This document shows positions 22,190 to 34,701 of a stretch of DNA of 64,000 nt, in pieces. The notes under the pieces are model-generated. The model searched no databases, was not told the DNA's origin, and saw only the letters and a program-made list of their open reading frames with translations. The DNA lies in NCBI GenBank assembly GCA_017979445.1, contig CM030718.1, positions 16,842,760-16,906,759 of the forward strand. The letters are read 5' to 3'. Every line of letters begins with the position of its first letter. Positions within the stretch are counted from its first letter, which is position 1. The DNA comes from Akebia trifoliata (lineage: Eukaryota; Streptophyta; Magnoliopsida; Ranunculales; Lardizabalaceae). The translations under genes and the position numbers were made by a program.

Positions 22190-22203
22190 CAAAAAGGGGT
22201 ATT
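22190..22203 (+). other. Polypurine tract of E3
   Basis: CAAAAAGGGGTATT lies directly before the LTR start TGTAGACAGCCC. Confidence 0.7.
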
Positions 22204-23685
22204 TGTAGACAGCCCATTTTTGAACTCGCCTGATTAATCAACTCGTCAATCCGATTGCAACGGTTCCCAATGTTGGATGGTTATTCTAATGCTCTATTTT
22301 GTTACTAGATATGTTTCAGAAATCCAGATGAGGTATCTCAAACAAACAAAACTATAGAAACCACGCTACGCTAGGAAAAAATAATCCCGAAAACCTATAA
22401 ATCATCATCTTGCAAACAAAAAGAAACTTCACGATGAAAATCACTAAAAAATAACTAAATTATCAAAATAGCCCTAACCTCAAAACATCCCTAGAGCCTA
22501 CATTACGCTTAGGAAAATCCTTTCAAACACATAAAACAATAAATAGAAATCAAATAAACTATTTCGCCAATTTTCAAAAAATTTAACAAAATTACGAAAA
22601 TGCTCTTCATAAAGTTCACGACCACTTTGCACAAAAAAATTCATAAATAACACCAACCAATATTCCCATTGAATTTCTTACGAAAAATCGATTCCAAAAC
22701 GTCTTAGAACATTGAAAAATGACTTAAAACGCAAAAAGTCCTTTCCAAGGGTAAAACGGTAATTTTATAATTTTAATAATTAAAAATTCTAAAATTAATA
22801 ATTAAAACATTAATTAATGTAAAGTGAAATCCTAATTAAAATTAAAGTCTATCAAGTAAGACTAAAGTCAAAATCCTAAAATCAAGTTAATCAAGTAAGA
22901 CTAAAGTCAAAATTCTAAAGTCAAGTCAATCAAGTGAGACTAAAAGTCAAAACCCTAAAAAGAATTTTAGTCAAACTCTAACTCTATTTAAAACAATTCT
23001 AATTAAACACTAACTCTATTTTAAATAATTCTAGTTAAACACTAACTCTATAAAAAAAAAGCACTTAAAAAAATCTATAAAAAGGGGTCCATACAACCTA
23101 TTTCATATTAAAAAAAATAAACCCTAAGAAACGTATGTCAAAAAGCTTCCATATCCTCCCATAAATCCTAATTTTGAAATTCCAATTCCTTATTTAACAT
23201 CCATACCCCAACTTTAGCTCAAAAAACACCTAGAAATCCTTCAAAAACACCCTAAAATCCATATAAAAAAATTAAAAAAATTCATAAGAAGATACTTTAT
23301 CTTGGAGATTCGAAATAAATCCGATGACAGAACGAAGCGAGGAGTGCTGTACGAGGAGTTGTTCTATCAGATCTGAGGAAACATAACCATTGTGTTCGTG
23401 GAGGTAAATTTCTTTTATTTTTTTATTATTATTTAGGTATTTTTAGCAATGTAATCATTTTTGGGAATTAGTAAAGACCGACGTTTGTTGGGCAGGGTTG
23501 GTGCCTAACACCTTCCAACCCCGCAATGTGATCCCCGGACTGAGTATTTTTTTAGAGTAGATTAGTGATTTTTTTATCCATTTCGAGTCGATGTTTGGTT
23601 CTTAGACCGTAATAACTAGGTGGCGACTCCCAAACCTTAAAGTCAAAAGCTGATCTGCGCACCCCGCGGATCGATGGCACTTTCA
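22204..23685 (+). repeat. 3' LTR of E3
   Basis: The LTR is 1482 bases, starting TGTAGACAGCCC and ending GGCACTTTCA. It has the U5 motif (23500-23516) and PBS-like TGGCGACTCC (23621-23630). It is more decayed and shorter than S1. The 5' LTR is outside the window, so no target duplication can be tested. Confidence 0.92.
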
Positions 23686-24889
23686 ATGTTCAAGTTCTTC
23701 ATTCATTCCAAATAATTTGCCAACTTACTAATTTTCACTATATCACACAATTTTATGTGGAAGTGGTGGCATGCTATACGCATTAATTGATCCTTAGGTC
23801 TTTGTTTTGAATCATTGTTGTTGCAGTAACATTCAATCGATTAGATCCCGAGATAAAACTTTTTATAGGATTTCGATAGGCATCAAACTCTGCGACTCTA
23901 CAAGTATTTTCACTACTTTCAGCATATATGTCCACACACAGGAACCATGTTAGAGTTTTGTTAGCACGCTGACAATTATCTGATTATTAATTAAATAGGA
24001 AACCCACATATCTACCATTGCTAATGGTTCACTTACAAACGAAACATTTTTTTCGAGTGTTATTGAGAACCTCTTCAGTCTTTGAAGGGAAATATTGATC
24101 CTCACTTAAATGCTCTGTCAAGACATTTGCTTTCAGTTGATGGGGATGTAGGCTAGTGTAAAACTTAGAAGCATAGAGGATGGCCAAATAAGATATTGAT
24201 GCAGCCATTACTAGTTCCAGAAAAGAAAATAAGACGTAGTATTGGTTCCAAAAGCAAGAGGTTACTCTTAGATAGCAAAGATGTTCTGGAGTTGAAGCTT
24301 ACATGTGGTAGTTAAATGTAATAAATTTGTATAAAAATAAGGCCAAATGATAGCTCAAATTCGTATTCGAATAAATTATCAAATTCCAACATTATCCCAA
24401 GTTTATTTTTTAACTGTTAAATGGATCCTGCCATGTTATCTAATTTTAGATTTAGAATTACAGAATGGAACTAGGGTGGTGTTAGAAAAAGTTGGTGTGG
24501 AAATAGAATTTCTTTAAATAAAATTTGAATAATTTTCGAATGGAAAATAAGTTTCAGATAATTTTCAAATAGTAAATAAATTTCAGATAGTTTTCGAATT
24601 CGATTTGCAATCAAATTCAAATCGAATAATATCGGATATCCAATAACTTATTCAAATATGAATTTGAATATTGGTTAGCGATATTCGATCGGATTTAAAT
24701 TCAAATTTGGATATCACTAAAAAATTTCATATTCGAATTCAGATATAACACTATCTGATTGGATACCTATCTATTGACAGCCCTAGGTCTTATACAACCA
24801 ATCCTTATTTGTTCAAGGTTTGTCAGAACCTTTGAGCTCCATCACACTTGTGGATCACCATGATCTTCGTTGGCAAGGGCCATGCAGTC
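23686..24889. other. A/T-rich flank without a recognised gene
   Basis: It is outside E3. Around 24340-24790 there are many TTCGAATT-like words and an end reading GACAGCCCTAG, which could belong to an old DNA transposon but has no matched partner that I can see. Confidence 0.4.
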
Positions 24890-25790
24890 CTTTTAAAATT
24901 TCATTGGTTCAAATATCAAACAACCGAAATACCCATTTCTAAGGTTCAAAGGCAAAGTGACCCTATACAATGAACCTATTTCAAGTTCTTTCGGTTTCAA
25001 ATCTCATACATTCTTGATACCCAATTCCGAGGTTCAAAGGCTAGGATACCATATACAACAAACCTTTTTCAAGGTCTTTTGGGTTTTGCCTCATACACTT
25101 AAAGCACCCAATTCAAAGGTCCTGGCATAGTACCCATACAAGGGACCTTTTTTTCTTCATGTCTCCTACATTCGAGACATCTTCAAACATCTTTCTTTTG
25201 TTTTGTAGATCGGGTGTCTAAAAGACCTTTGGACCTCTTAAAGGTCAACTTAGAATACTTTAGACCATAATTTCAATTCTCTTAAAGATCTTTGGATCTC
25301 TTAAAGGTCAACTTAGGACATTTTCGTTTCATAGTTTCTGTTCTTTTAAAAACCTTTGGACCTCTTAAAGATCAACTTAGAATACTTTAGATCGTAGTTT
25401 CATATCTCTAAAAGATCTTTAGACCTCTTAAAAGACATCTTAGATCGAGCTTCAATGTTAATAGGTCTGGGTAGGGATCTGTCTTCATTTTTATTGCTCA
25501 AATTCATAACCTTGCATTTTACTTCGTTAATCAATTCTCTTAAAGACCTTTGGACCTCTTAAAGGTTAATTTAGTTTGTAGATCGGGTCTCTTAAAGAAC
25601 TTTGGACCTTTTAAAGGTCAACTTAGTGCGTTCTTAAATTCATAGATTGGGTCTCTAAAAAATCTTTAGATCTCTTAAAGGTTAGCTTAGTGCATTCTTA
25701 TATTCATAAATTGGGTCTCTTAAAGACTGTTGGATCTCTTAAAGGTCATCTTAGCATTCATTTCCTTCTTAATCATTCCTTTTATTGCTT
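24890..25790. repeat. Degenerate repeats with AAAGGTC-type inverted repeats
   Basis: Three units of about 100 bases (24915, 25020 and 25110) contain GGTTCAAAGG-like words. Then about eight units between 25205 and 25770 contain GACCTTT-GGACCTCTT-AAAGGTC, a 7 bp inverted repeat that is imperfect in several copies. This may be the leader of the element whose gag begins near 26142 (E7). Confidence 0.6.
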
Positions 25791-26141
25791 AAGGGTCTTT
25801 AGGCAAACATCTTAGATTTTTCTAGGCTAGTTCCTCTACATTCTGTTCAGACATAAAAATATAATAAAGGGTCGTAATTAGGATCATTTATTCCTCAAAT
25901 TTTCAAGGTTTCTTCCAATTCCACCATGAGGGGAAGCGCATGCACTTAACCTAAAATAAAAATGAAATTTTTTTCTTAAAACTAAAATAAGATCTTTTGT
26001 CTATTTTTTTATCCAAGGCACCTGCACTTCAAAGAAATCTTCAATACTAGAGGGAAAATATTGGGCATCCATAGAATAAAGGACTAAAAAAAGGGCTACA
26101 ACACATTGTTGTTATCATTTCAGATCTAGAACTACTATCAT
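25791..26141 (+). other. Putative E7 leader end
   Basis: It is non-coding with a possible 3' splice site (TTATCATTTCAG) at about 26110-26124, shortly before an ATG at 26142. Confidence 0.3.
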
Positions 26142-26415
26142 GGATCCGACGAACAGATCTAAACCTCCAATTATAGAAAACCCATTTGCTACAGATAATT
26201 TGATTGATAGTTGACTTGGTAGCGAAGAAGCATTTAAGAAACTAAATGATCAAGTGGAATCAATTAAGAACATACTATCAGCACTGATTTTGATTCCAAG
26301 AGTTACTCAAGCTATCGAGAATCATGAAAACAGTTCCAGACAATGAAGTCAACAAACTCCTACGACAGCCAACCCAATAGTGGTACCTTCTCCAATGGCA
26401 TTAACTCTTAATCCT
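26142..26415 (+). pseudogene. E7 gag-like N-terminal fragment
   Basis: From ATG 26142 a frame with stops near 26211 and 26345 reads as a Pro/Asn-rich, coiled leader of a Ty3-type gag (a predicted segment EEAFKKLNDQVESIKNIL). It ends at the truncated E2 LTR. The gag piece on the other side of E2 (43951 on) may be its continuation, but no target duplication proves it. Identification is weak. Confidence 0.35.
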
Positions 26416-26419
26416 CTGA

Positions 26420-26865
26420 CATTTATGAAATTTTTTGTGTGAAATGGTCATGAACTTTATGAGGGGAATTTTTGTAATTTTGTTAAATTCTGTGAAAATT
26501 GGCGAAATGATTTATTTGATTTCGATTTGTTATTTTATGTATTCTAATGAGTTTTCCTAATCGTAACGTAGGCTCTTGGGTTATTTTGATGTTAGGAGTA
26601 TTTTGATAATTTGATCATTTTTAGTGATTTTTATCGTGAAGCTTCTTTTTGGTCTGCAAGATGATGATTTCTATGTTTCTGGACTCGTATTTTCCTAGTG
26701 TAGCGTGATTTCTAAGGTTTTGTCAGTTCGAGATACCTCATCCGGATTTGTGAAACACATCTAATAACAAAATAAAGCAATGGAATACACATCCATCATT
26801 GGGAATCATTACGATCGGGTTAACGAGTTAATTAATCAGGCGGATGCAAAAATGGGATGTCTACA
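26420..26865 (-). repeat. Truncated 3' LTR of E2
   Basis: Only the first 446 bases in element orientation remain, matching about 43390-43832. The break at 26420 abuts the E7-like gag stub. Confidence 0.85.
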
Positions 26866-26880
26866 GATACCCCTCTTTGG
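26866..26880 (-). other. Polypurine tract of E2
   Basis: On the minus strand CCAAAGAGGGGTATC runs into TGTAGACATCCC, the LTR start. Confidence 0.75.
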
Positions 26881-27289
26881 CAGAGGGTTGAAGCAAACTA
26901 GATAGCAAATCTATTTCGGTAGATAGTGTGATATCTAAATGCCAAAGCTAGTGACAATTCATTTTGCAGCCTGATTTAGCAATTCGTCGAGACGTTCGGA
27001 TCCTTGAGGGTAAAATTCTCCCCGAACAAGTTTGTCAGGTCCTCGAGCTTGAACTCTCACTAACGATGTCAGATCCTCGAATTTTAAAGAATTCTCCTTG
27101 ATTAAAAAGTGCAAGTGTGAGTGTGTGTATGTGTGAAACTGAGTACAAATGTGTCAGGTCCCAGAGATCTTCTCTCATTGACAATAATGATTCAAAATTG
27201 AAATGTACTTATGCAACAAAAGCAATCATGGCAAGGTTGAACAATGAGGTAATTAGAGTCATAACATTGTAGGAATTTCGTTAAATCCT

Positions 27290-27965
27290 ATTTGAAATTT
27301 TTTTTAGAGTTTGAAAAAGTTTGAGTCTCGTTTATCGGACTCAAGCCTTTTGTAGCCACGCTTCTCGGGCTAAAGAACTTAAACAATCATGTTAATTCAA
27401 TATGATTCAAACAAAGCTGGAGTCTCATTTCTCGGACTCTAACTAAGGTTTAGAGGAACTTAAACAATCCTATTAAAATTGGAGTCTTGTTTCTCGAACT
27501 CGAGCTACGGTTTATAGGCACTTCAAAAAACCTATTCATTCTATGATTCAAAAAGTTAGAGTCGCGTTTCTCGGACTCGAACTTAGGTTTGTAGGCACTT
27601 CAAAAAGCCTATTCATTCTATGATTCGAAAAGTTGGAGTCTCGTTTCTCGGACTCGAACTTAGGCTTATAGGCACTTCAAAAAGCCTATTCATTATATGA
27701 TTCAAAAAGTTAGAGTCTCGTTTCTCAAACTCAAACTTAGGTTTGTAGGCACTTCAAAAGCCTACTCATTCTATGATTCAAAAAGTTAGAGTCTCGTTTC
27801 TCGGACTCGAACTTAGGTTTATAGGCACTTCAAAAACCCTATTCATTCTATGATTCAAAAGGTTGGAGTCTCATTTCTCGGACTCGAACTTACTAAGCCA
27901 CATTTCTCAGGCTTAGATTTATAGGAACTTAAACAATCCTATTAATTCATTCTATGATTCAAAAT
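27290..27965 (-). repeat. E2 3' tandem array with paired hairpins
   Basis: Units of about 75 to 115 bases contain a TTCTATGATTCAAAAAGTT-like word and hairpins around CTCGTTTCTCG. Paired stems seen on the + strand are TAGCC/GGCTA at about 27351-27372 and GAGTC/GACTC in several units (for example about 27640 and 27790). This is the reverse-strand counterpart of E3 21095-21790. Confidence 0.8.
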
Positions 27966-29689
27966 CGAGCTCAAAGTTTGAAAAATCAGGCCTTTATTGG
28001 CTTATCATGCATCTGGATTCGTAATTATCATTGGGTTTCGCCAGACTTTTAAGTTTTTGTATGATTTTCTTTTTATCATGTGATTAAGAATAAAAACTTT
28101 GGAATTAAATGACCTTCAAAAATGCCCCTAGTTTCAAGGTTGGCTTTAACTGGGACTTGACTACGAGACTGATGGAATGGATTACGCTTGAAAAATATGG
28201 ACTCTGATGTTTGATAGATAGAAGAAATGACATTCTCTTAAATTTAAGACTCTTAAGATTATCATATGTGTAATAAAGAATTAATCATTTTCTTTCGAAT
28301 TTCTTTTGAAAAATGCTTGAGTTGGACTTAAAAAATCTTGATAAATATTATAATAAAAGATCGTCCTCTTCAAAGTGGTTGATGATTCTACATCTTCCAT
28401 TGGCGAACACTTGAACAAGTAAACATACTTTTGAAGATCCTACAATGTTCAAGATGATTTCTGATTTGTTTGACTTCAACATTGTCTTTGTTGGATGTGA
28501 GCTATTAGCTGAAAAAACGATTATTATGACTTGAATGGTTCTGCATTTTCTAGTTTCTGCACAAGCTTCCTTTTGAATTTTTCTTCTTGATGGGACATTT
28601 CTTCCCGTTTGATGAAGTCCTAATTTTTGCCTAGATCACCTCTTTAGGTTTTCAATCTAGCGGGCCTTGTTTTTCTTTTTTCTGATGATGCATTGATTTT
28701 TCCCTAGGTCACCTTTTCAAGTTTTCAACCTAGCAGGCTTTCCTTTTTATGGTTATGCCCTAAATTTTGCCTAAATCGCCTTTTCGGATTTTCGACTTAG
28801 CGGGCTTCTCTTTTTTTTCTTGATGATCTTGTATAACCAACTCGACAACTTGTCAGTTTCCTACACTTTAACCGAGTCAATTAGCATTCAGGAGGACTTA
28901 ATATGTGGGCTTAGGATATAGTTTAGAAAGAAAATATATAAGGCTCAACTTCCCAAAATGCCCCTAGTTTAATATTCTCTCTTTTCTGTCAATTATTTTG
29001 ATTTTTTTTTCTAAATGCCCCTAGTTTGGCATTCTTTTCTTTTTATCAATTCTTTTTTCTAATGCCCCTAGTTTGACATTCTTTTCTTTTAAACCTTTCA
29101 ATAAGAGATTTTCCTTTTAGATGACAAGAGAATACACATATTCTTTGCATGACCGAGCGTGAAGTAACTTCTCAGGTTGCCTACGTACCCCAAATATTTC
29201 TTTTCTCTTTTGGGATCAGGTCAAAACGTAGTTCATACTAAGATTCCCTCCCAAGGTTGGTCGACGTGATTTAGAAAGAAAAGGTTATTGATTTTTTTTT
29301 AAAGGCTGCGAGGGGTTAAAGAAGGTTATATTTTTTTTTGTAAGATAGGAAAATTATTCGACCAAAGGAGGCCTCCTTTGATGAATGCTGCTCGACTTGG
29401 TCAAAGTTTCAAGAATTTGATATCTGGATTACTCTGTCGAGTAAGGTCTTTTTTTTAGAATGAATATTCTTCAGTCTTCTTTTGAGTTTTCTGACTATTC
29501 AACTCTTCTAAAACTTCGAGAAAATCTTTTATTCTCTTATGAATGAAACTCTTCTCTTTTGAGTGAGAAATATGGTAGATCCACTTATAAGTCTTAGCGT
29601 CTTTGTCGATGCTTTCAACTATATCATTTTTGATCGATAATCCTTGACTTTGAAATCACTCTTGACTTGATCTATATTTTTGTGTAATT
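27966..29689 (-). other. E2 non-coding 3' region
   Basis: It is shared with E3 19481-21090. Three degenerate copies of a block with the word TTTTGCCTA (about 28620-28805) are also seen in E4 (49200-49410). No gene is seen. Confidence 0.55.
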
Positions 29690-29800
29690 CATCCATATAT
29701 CTTATGAGATCATGCAAGAAATATTGTTGAATTTCTCAAATAAGTTTACTAATCTCTCATGTTCTCTTAAGGATAATGTATCACCAATTTGCACTTCTTG
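29690..29800 (-). pseudogene. E2 reverse transcriptase N-terminal stub
   Basis: The reverse strand encodes the same LREHERLVNLFEKFNN-like segment as the E3 stub, followed by loss of the RT core. The common break point is the key evidence that E2 and E3 descend from one deleted parent. Confidence 0.6.
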
Positions 29801-30087
29801 AGTGTACTCTTTAATTCCAATATTTATTAAGTTCAGTTAGTGAGCTTTAAGTCATTTCTCATGTTAAATCTTATATTCAAATCATTATTGTACACATGAT
29901 AATCAAAAACTTCTTTATTTATTGGAATTGAAAAGAACATAGACTGACAAACCTTACTAAAACCTAAAAATAAAGATGACTAACTGAATTCAAAGACTGA
30001 CGCAACTAAAGCTTAAAAAAAATTAAGAAGACTTAAAAGATGACATCATTCTGAATGGAGGGACACAATTCTAGAGTTTATGCCATT

Positions 30088-31536
30088 TTAGTTATCTTCA
30101 ATGGATGACTTGAACTTGCCTACTTTTAATATCTCTTCATATTCTGATTCAAGCCTGTCATATGCGAGACAACCCGTTGCTTCAATGATTTCTCTGTTTT
30201 TCAGTTCTGTCACTGCCTTAGGGTAGTTGAGCTCATTCTGACATGGAGCGAATGCACTGTTAAGACCAATTGGGTGAATTAAAGAAATTGGGTCAATTGA
30301 TTCGGGTTTGGATATGGATATTAGGTTCAGAGTAAGAAGAGGCTGATTTTGAAAAGTAGACAAAGGGTTAGTCTTAACATAGGGAGTAATATGAGTGGGT
30401 ATGGTGACTTTTCCTTGCTCAATAAGGTCTTGGATAGCATGTCGGAGAGTAATACACCTGTCAAGAATATGACCAGGCATCTGATGGAATTCACAGAATT
30501 GCCCATTATCCATGTTTGGGGGAAGAGGATTAGGTAAAGGCTTAGGTTGTAAAGGTGTCAGCAATCCCCTTTTCATCAATTTTTGATAAGCAACACTAAG
30601 AGACATTCCAAGATTGGCAAACTGTCTCCTAGACTTAGTTTGGGAAGGTTGAGTAGCTTGAGGAGATAGTGCGAAGGTGGTGTTGGCCACTTGTAAGGAA
30701 TTGACATTATGTTTGAAATGTTTGGGTTTTGACTCAGACGGGTTACCAAAAAGTCCCGAAGAGTAGGCATCCTCAACTTGATTTCCAGCCTCGATGAGGG
30801 ATTGAAAAGTGGGAAGGTACTGAGGCATCAAGTATTTGGCATAATTTGGAGTGAGATTCCTGAGGATAATCTTGACTTGTTTCTTCTCTTGAGGTCGATC
30901 CCACAATTGAGCGGCTTTAACTCTCCATCGAGCAATGAACTCAGTGAAAATTTCTCCGGGTTTCTGTTTAGTAGTTTCTAGGTCTCTTCTTGTAAGTTCA
31001 ATATCCGTGTTGAATGAATACCGACCAATAAACTCCTTCATCAATTCATGCCATGTTCTTACCCGAGATGAGTCTAATAACATTAACCAGCGTAGGACAG
31101 GACCTGTAAGGGTTCTTTGAAAAAGTTGTGCCATCTGTTCTTCACTCAAACCCTGAGATTGCATGATGTCGACATATACTTTTAAGTGAGTCCTAGGGCA
31201 TCAAATACCGTCAAACTTCTCCATATCTGGCATTGTGAACTTCTCTGGCAGACGGACCGTGGGAAACAAGGTCATTACCCCTAATCCAAGAGTAAGATCA
31301 TCGGGGTCTTTAATATTCTTCAAAGCAGTTTCAACCTGAGTTATTCGATGAGCTAGGACAGGGTCAACGTGTAACTGATCATCTTCTTGGTTTTCAACGA
31401 GGTCAAACACATCCTGAGGTTCTATTACTTTATCTTTTCCCTTTTCAATTTTCAGGGATTCGATTTGTGTTTGGACAGAAGCAATAATCTGGGCTTTAAA
31501 AGATTCTAAAATCTGAAGGAGCGCAGCTTCATCCAT
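30088..31536 (-). pseudogene. gag: E2 gag, one in-frame stop
   Basis: A 483-codon frame runs from ATG 31536 to TAA 30090 and is broken only by TGA at 31203-31201. Landmarks are an N-terminal acidic segment, the retrotransposon gag core (CPRTHLKVYVDIMQSQ, LFQRTLTGPVLRWL, TWHELMKEFIGRYSF, EIFTEFIARWR) and a C-terminal Cys-His segment, CEFHQMPGHILDRC. This has the spacing of the atypical knuckle used by Tat gags. Gag forms particles and packages RNA. This copy is far better kept than E3 gag, although no pol accompanies it, which fits selection or recent activity on gag alone. It is followed by a conserved C-terminal acidic stretch and then the RT stub. Confidence 0.9.
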
Positions 31537-32535
31537 GGTACTCGTTTCTTCTTATGGCAAAGACTGACTACTTGGCAATGGTACTCTAGAAAGTCGACTT
31601 TTTTCACAGACCCAAAGTAGTACAGATGGAGGTTTAAAACGTTTAGGACCAATTATCACCTGATTGGAAGTAAACAAAGGTTAACCATTGACTCTAAAGG
31701 TTTGACTCTTAACCACATGATTAAAGTTTCGATATAGAATAGTCCAAGTCCAATAGGAAATATTGAATCCAAATGCATTATAAGTCTATGGTAACCAAGA
31801 AAGTGAGAAAGGTTAGACGCGGGTCTACCCCTGATTAGGATTGAACCTTTGATCAGATAAATTAATTTGATCTTAAGATCGAATCTTTCTAGATAAAGTG
31901 GTCTGGATCTTTAAAAGTGAAACCAATTAGTCCAACTGATTTGGTATTGATCAGTTTGATCCATTTGTCAATTGGGTCAACTGGTTTAAGTAGTTCAAAT
32001 TAATCAGTACATTTCACCGATTGGGTCGGACCGATATTGTGGATTTTGTTTGATTATTCTGGATCGGTCCACCCACTTACCTGTTGGTTGGATTGAATAA
32101 AACAACCCGGGAACACCCATAGTCAGTTCGAGTCATGACCTATAGGATAGCTTCTAGACTCTAGGTTTACTACGTGCAATGCAATTTATCTGGCCACCCT
32201 TGCCCAAATACACCTATATACCTCTCGATACGTGGTGACTTGATTTGATATACTGTATAGGTGATAATCTAAAATCACAATTCACTTCTCTGAAGTCAAA
32301 AACAACCAGTTTGATCTCCAGTTGAGAGGTTGCGCATAATGCTGAGCAAGGACCCACTTAAATACCTCTCGTCTAAAGTAGACGTAGTCTATCCCCCTCG
32401 TACAGTAGGGTACAGTGGGGCAAGATCTTGCTTAGGTACCGGTTTTGACCAAGAAGTGCAATTGATATACTTAGATTATCTTTTACATACCTATGGGAAC
32501 GAGTCAAGAGTTGTAGCTTTCATAAATGGTTTGGC

Positions 32536-32567
32536 ATCCCACGAGGGGACCGACCACGTACTAGTAC
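32536..32567 (-). other. Leader palindrome plus hairpin, unit B (E2)
   Basis: On the minus strand, GTACTAGTAC (32567-32558) is followed by GTCCC/GGGAT (32550-32536). The outer pair is G-T on the minus strand and C-A on the plus strand, so pairing is complete only in the element's own transcript. Confidence 0.6.
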
Positions 32568-32745
32568 TACATTGGCAATCAGAACATGTGACTGTGTGGC
32601 TCATAATAGGTCAAAGGCTCAGGTCGCTCCAGCCTGAGTGCATCAATATATTTCTCAGAATCACCTGATCAGACGGTACTGATGCTCCAGTTTGATATAC
32701 CCTAAGGTACGTGACTGGAGTTGTGGTTTTCATTAATGACGTCGC

Positions 32746-32777
32746 ATCTCCGAAGAGATCGGGCCACGCACTAGTGC
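32746..32777 (-). other. Leader palindrome plus hairpin, unit A (E2)
   Basis: On the minus strand, GCACTAGTGC (32777-32768) is followed by ATCTC-TTCG-GAGAT (32759-32746), a perfect stem with a TTCG loop. Confidence 0.6.
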
Positions 32778-33289
32778 TACGTTGGCTATATAGGACGTGT
32801 AAGTGTGCAAAACAGTAAACGTGCATATGGTGTGTGCAAAGCAGGGTGGGGTGTGCCCGGGGCTTTTTCAAATAAGTGGGCCCATAAGCCAGATCAAACC
32901 ATTAAAATATGGATATTAGAAAATGTGATCATACAACATAAATATCCAAAGCATTAAAATCAAGATTAAAGCATGCACATCAAAATATATATGAATCAAA
33001 ATCATTGCAAATCAATTAATGATCATGGCATTTTTATAATTTTTAAGGTCCAATCAATGATCACTTTTGGGTGATCCAAAATAAATCGAGATTCCAATAG
33101 ATGTTACATTGATGATAGAATGATAATTGTTGAGATGAGAAGCAATGAACCCCTTTCTTTTTAAATTATAAAAACAAACTAGAAACACAACCCAAAAGAA
33201 AATCAAAAAGAAAGATCCCAGTGCCAAATGAGCTTGCTCTCAGGAACATTAACTGTGTTAACACTAGATAAATTTGGATTTTCTGTAAA

Positions 33290-34050
33290 TTAGAAAAATA
33301 CAATCTAAACTAGCATCAATGATATCTAAAGCTTTCGATAATGAAATCGAGTGAATTCAGATTCTAAATTCATCTACTCGATAGGATCTACATTTTATTA
33401 ATAGGTACCCAGACATAAGTCTGAATAGAATATTCTGTAAAAACGTTTTAACATTGTTGTCCCAATCTTCATTCAGCAAAAATTCTAGATTTACATATTA
33501 AACTTGCATCGATGATATCCAAGGCTCCTGATAAGAAAATCAAGCGAATTCAGATTCTAAATTAATCTACTCGATGAGATCTATATTTTATTAAGAGGTT
33601 CCCAGACTTAATTCTTACTAGAATATTCTATAAAAATGTTTTAACATTATTATTCCAATATTCATTCAGTAGAAATTCCAGATTTACAGATTGAACTTGC
33701 ATCGATGATATCTAAGGCTCTTAATAATGAAATTGAGTGAATTCAAGTTCTAAATTAATCTACTCGATAAGATCTATGTTTTATTAAAGGTGCCCAGACA
33801 TAATTCTTATTAGAACGTTCTATAAAAACCTTTTAACGTTGTTGTCCCAATCTTCATTCAGCAATAATTCCAAATTTACATATTGAACTTGCATCGATGA
33901 TATCTTAGGCTCCCAATAGCGAAATCGAGTGAATTCATGTTCTAAATTAATCTACTCGATGTGATCTACATTTTATTAAGAGGTGCCCAGACTTAATTCT
34001 CACTAAAATATTCTGTAAAAATATTTTAACATTGCTGTCCCAACCTTCAT
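33290..34050 (-). repeat. Four tandem units of about 190 bp in the E2 leader
   Basis: Units are centred near 33330, 33519, 33707 and 33899. Each carries an inverted pair ATCGAGT/ACTCGAT about 28 bases apart (perfect in units 1 and 4, weaker in 2 and 3). It is not seen in the E1, E3 or E4 leaders. Confidence 0.8.
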
Positions 34051-34255
34051 CATTCCATCCTTTTCATATGTCAATTTGAATCTCTCATTATTTAGGGGTC
34101 ATCAAAAAGTGACCCTTAATTGGACAAAAATACAATACCAAAAATCATCCACAATCTAGCCACAAAAAAAAAAAGTCAAACTAAATAAATAAAAAAACTA
34201 GGTCATCTTGGCAATGCTCCCATACATGGGGTTTTTCAAGTCTGATCCTCAATAG

Positions 34256-34273
34256 TCCCCAGTGGAGTCGCCA
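34256..34273 (-). other. Primer binding site of E2 (tRNA-Arg type)
   Basis: The minus strand reads TGGCGACTCCACTGGGGA, one base away from the end of the LTR at 34275. It differs from the E1 PBS by one base. Confidence 0.88.
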
Positions 34274-34274
34274 C

Positions 34275-34698
34275 TGAAAGTGCCGTCGATTCGCGGGGTG
34301 CGCGGATCCGCTTTTGACCCTTGAGGTTTGGGAGTCGCCACCTAGTTATTACGATCTAGGAACCGAACATTGACTTTAAAAGGTAAAAGAAACTAATCTA
34401 CGAAAAATAATAAACTAAGTCTGGGGATCACGTTACGGAGTTGGAAGGTGTTAGGCACCAACCCCGCCCGGCAAACACCGATCTCTACTAATTCCCAAGT
34501 AGAACTACATTGCTAAAAAGACCTAATCAATAAAAAAATATAAATACTTACCTTTTCCGAACGCAACGATTTTCTTTTCCCTCAGATCTAATAGAACAAC
34601 TTCTTGTACAGTATTCCTCGCTTCGTTCTGCCATCGGATCTGATTTCTGATCTCCAAGTTGAAGTATCTCTTTATTAGATCTGAATTCTTTGGATTTG
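34275..34698 (-). repeat. 5' LTR of E2, U5-side part
   Basis: This is the end of the 5' LTR in element orientation, with the U5 motif at 34443-34459 and a PBS-like GGAGTCGCCA at 34331-34340. It continues at 42505 after E5. The two parts together give about 1750 bases, the same as S1 and the E4 3' LTR. Confidence 0.9.
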
Positions 34699-34701
34699 TA
34701 A

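Larger units (their letters stand above)
14945..23685 (+). mobile_element. E3: gag-only Tat-like LTR retrotransposon (host of E1 and S1)
   Basis: The leader starts at the E1 junction. Its upstream part, PBS and 5' LTR lie beyond E1 and outside the window. Then come a decayed gag, a short RT N-terminal stub and 2.7 kb of non-coding DNA with hairpin repeats, a PPT and a 3' LTR at 22204-23685. The family is the same as E2, and both lose pol just after the same RT stub, so the deletion predates their dispersal. This fits the known class of non-autonomous gag-carrying elements (TR-GAG). The leader is interrupted by solo LTR S1. Confidence 0.88.
31537..34255 (-). other. E2 5' leader
   Basis: It is about 2.7 kb, non-coding. 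It contains the shared structured region (32100-32780) and the four-fold repeat at 33290-34050. The shorter open frames here are chance frames in palindrome-rich DNA. Confidence 0.75.

Noticed and set aside
24340..24790. Old hAT-like element or MITE with end GACAGCCCTAG
   Set aside because: No matching inverted terminal repeat or 8-base duplication could be seen.
23686..24889. Host gene between E3 and E7
   Set aside because: No open frame of useful length and no recognised protein motif on either strand.
26372..26376. GCCAA as the left target duplication of E2 (right flank GCCAG)
   Set aside because: It is not adjacent to the LTR break and has one mismatch.
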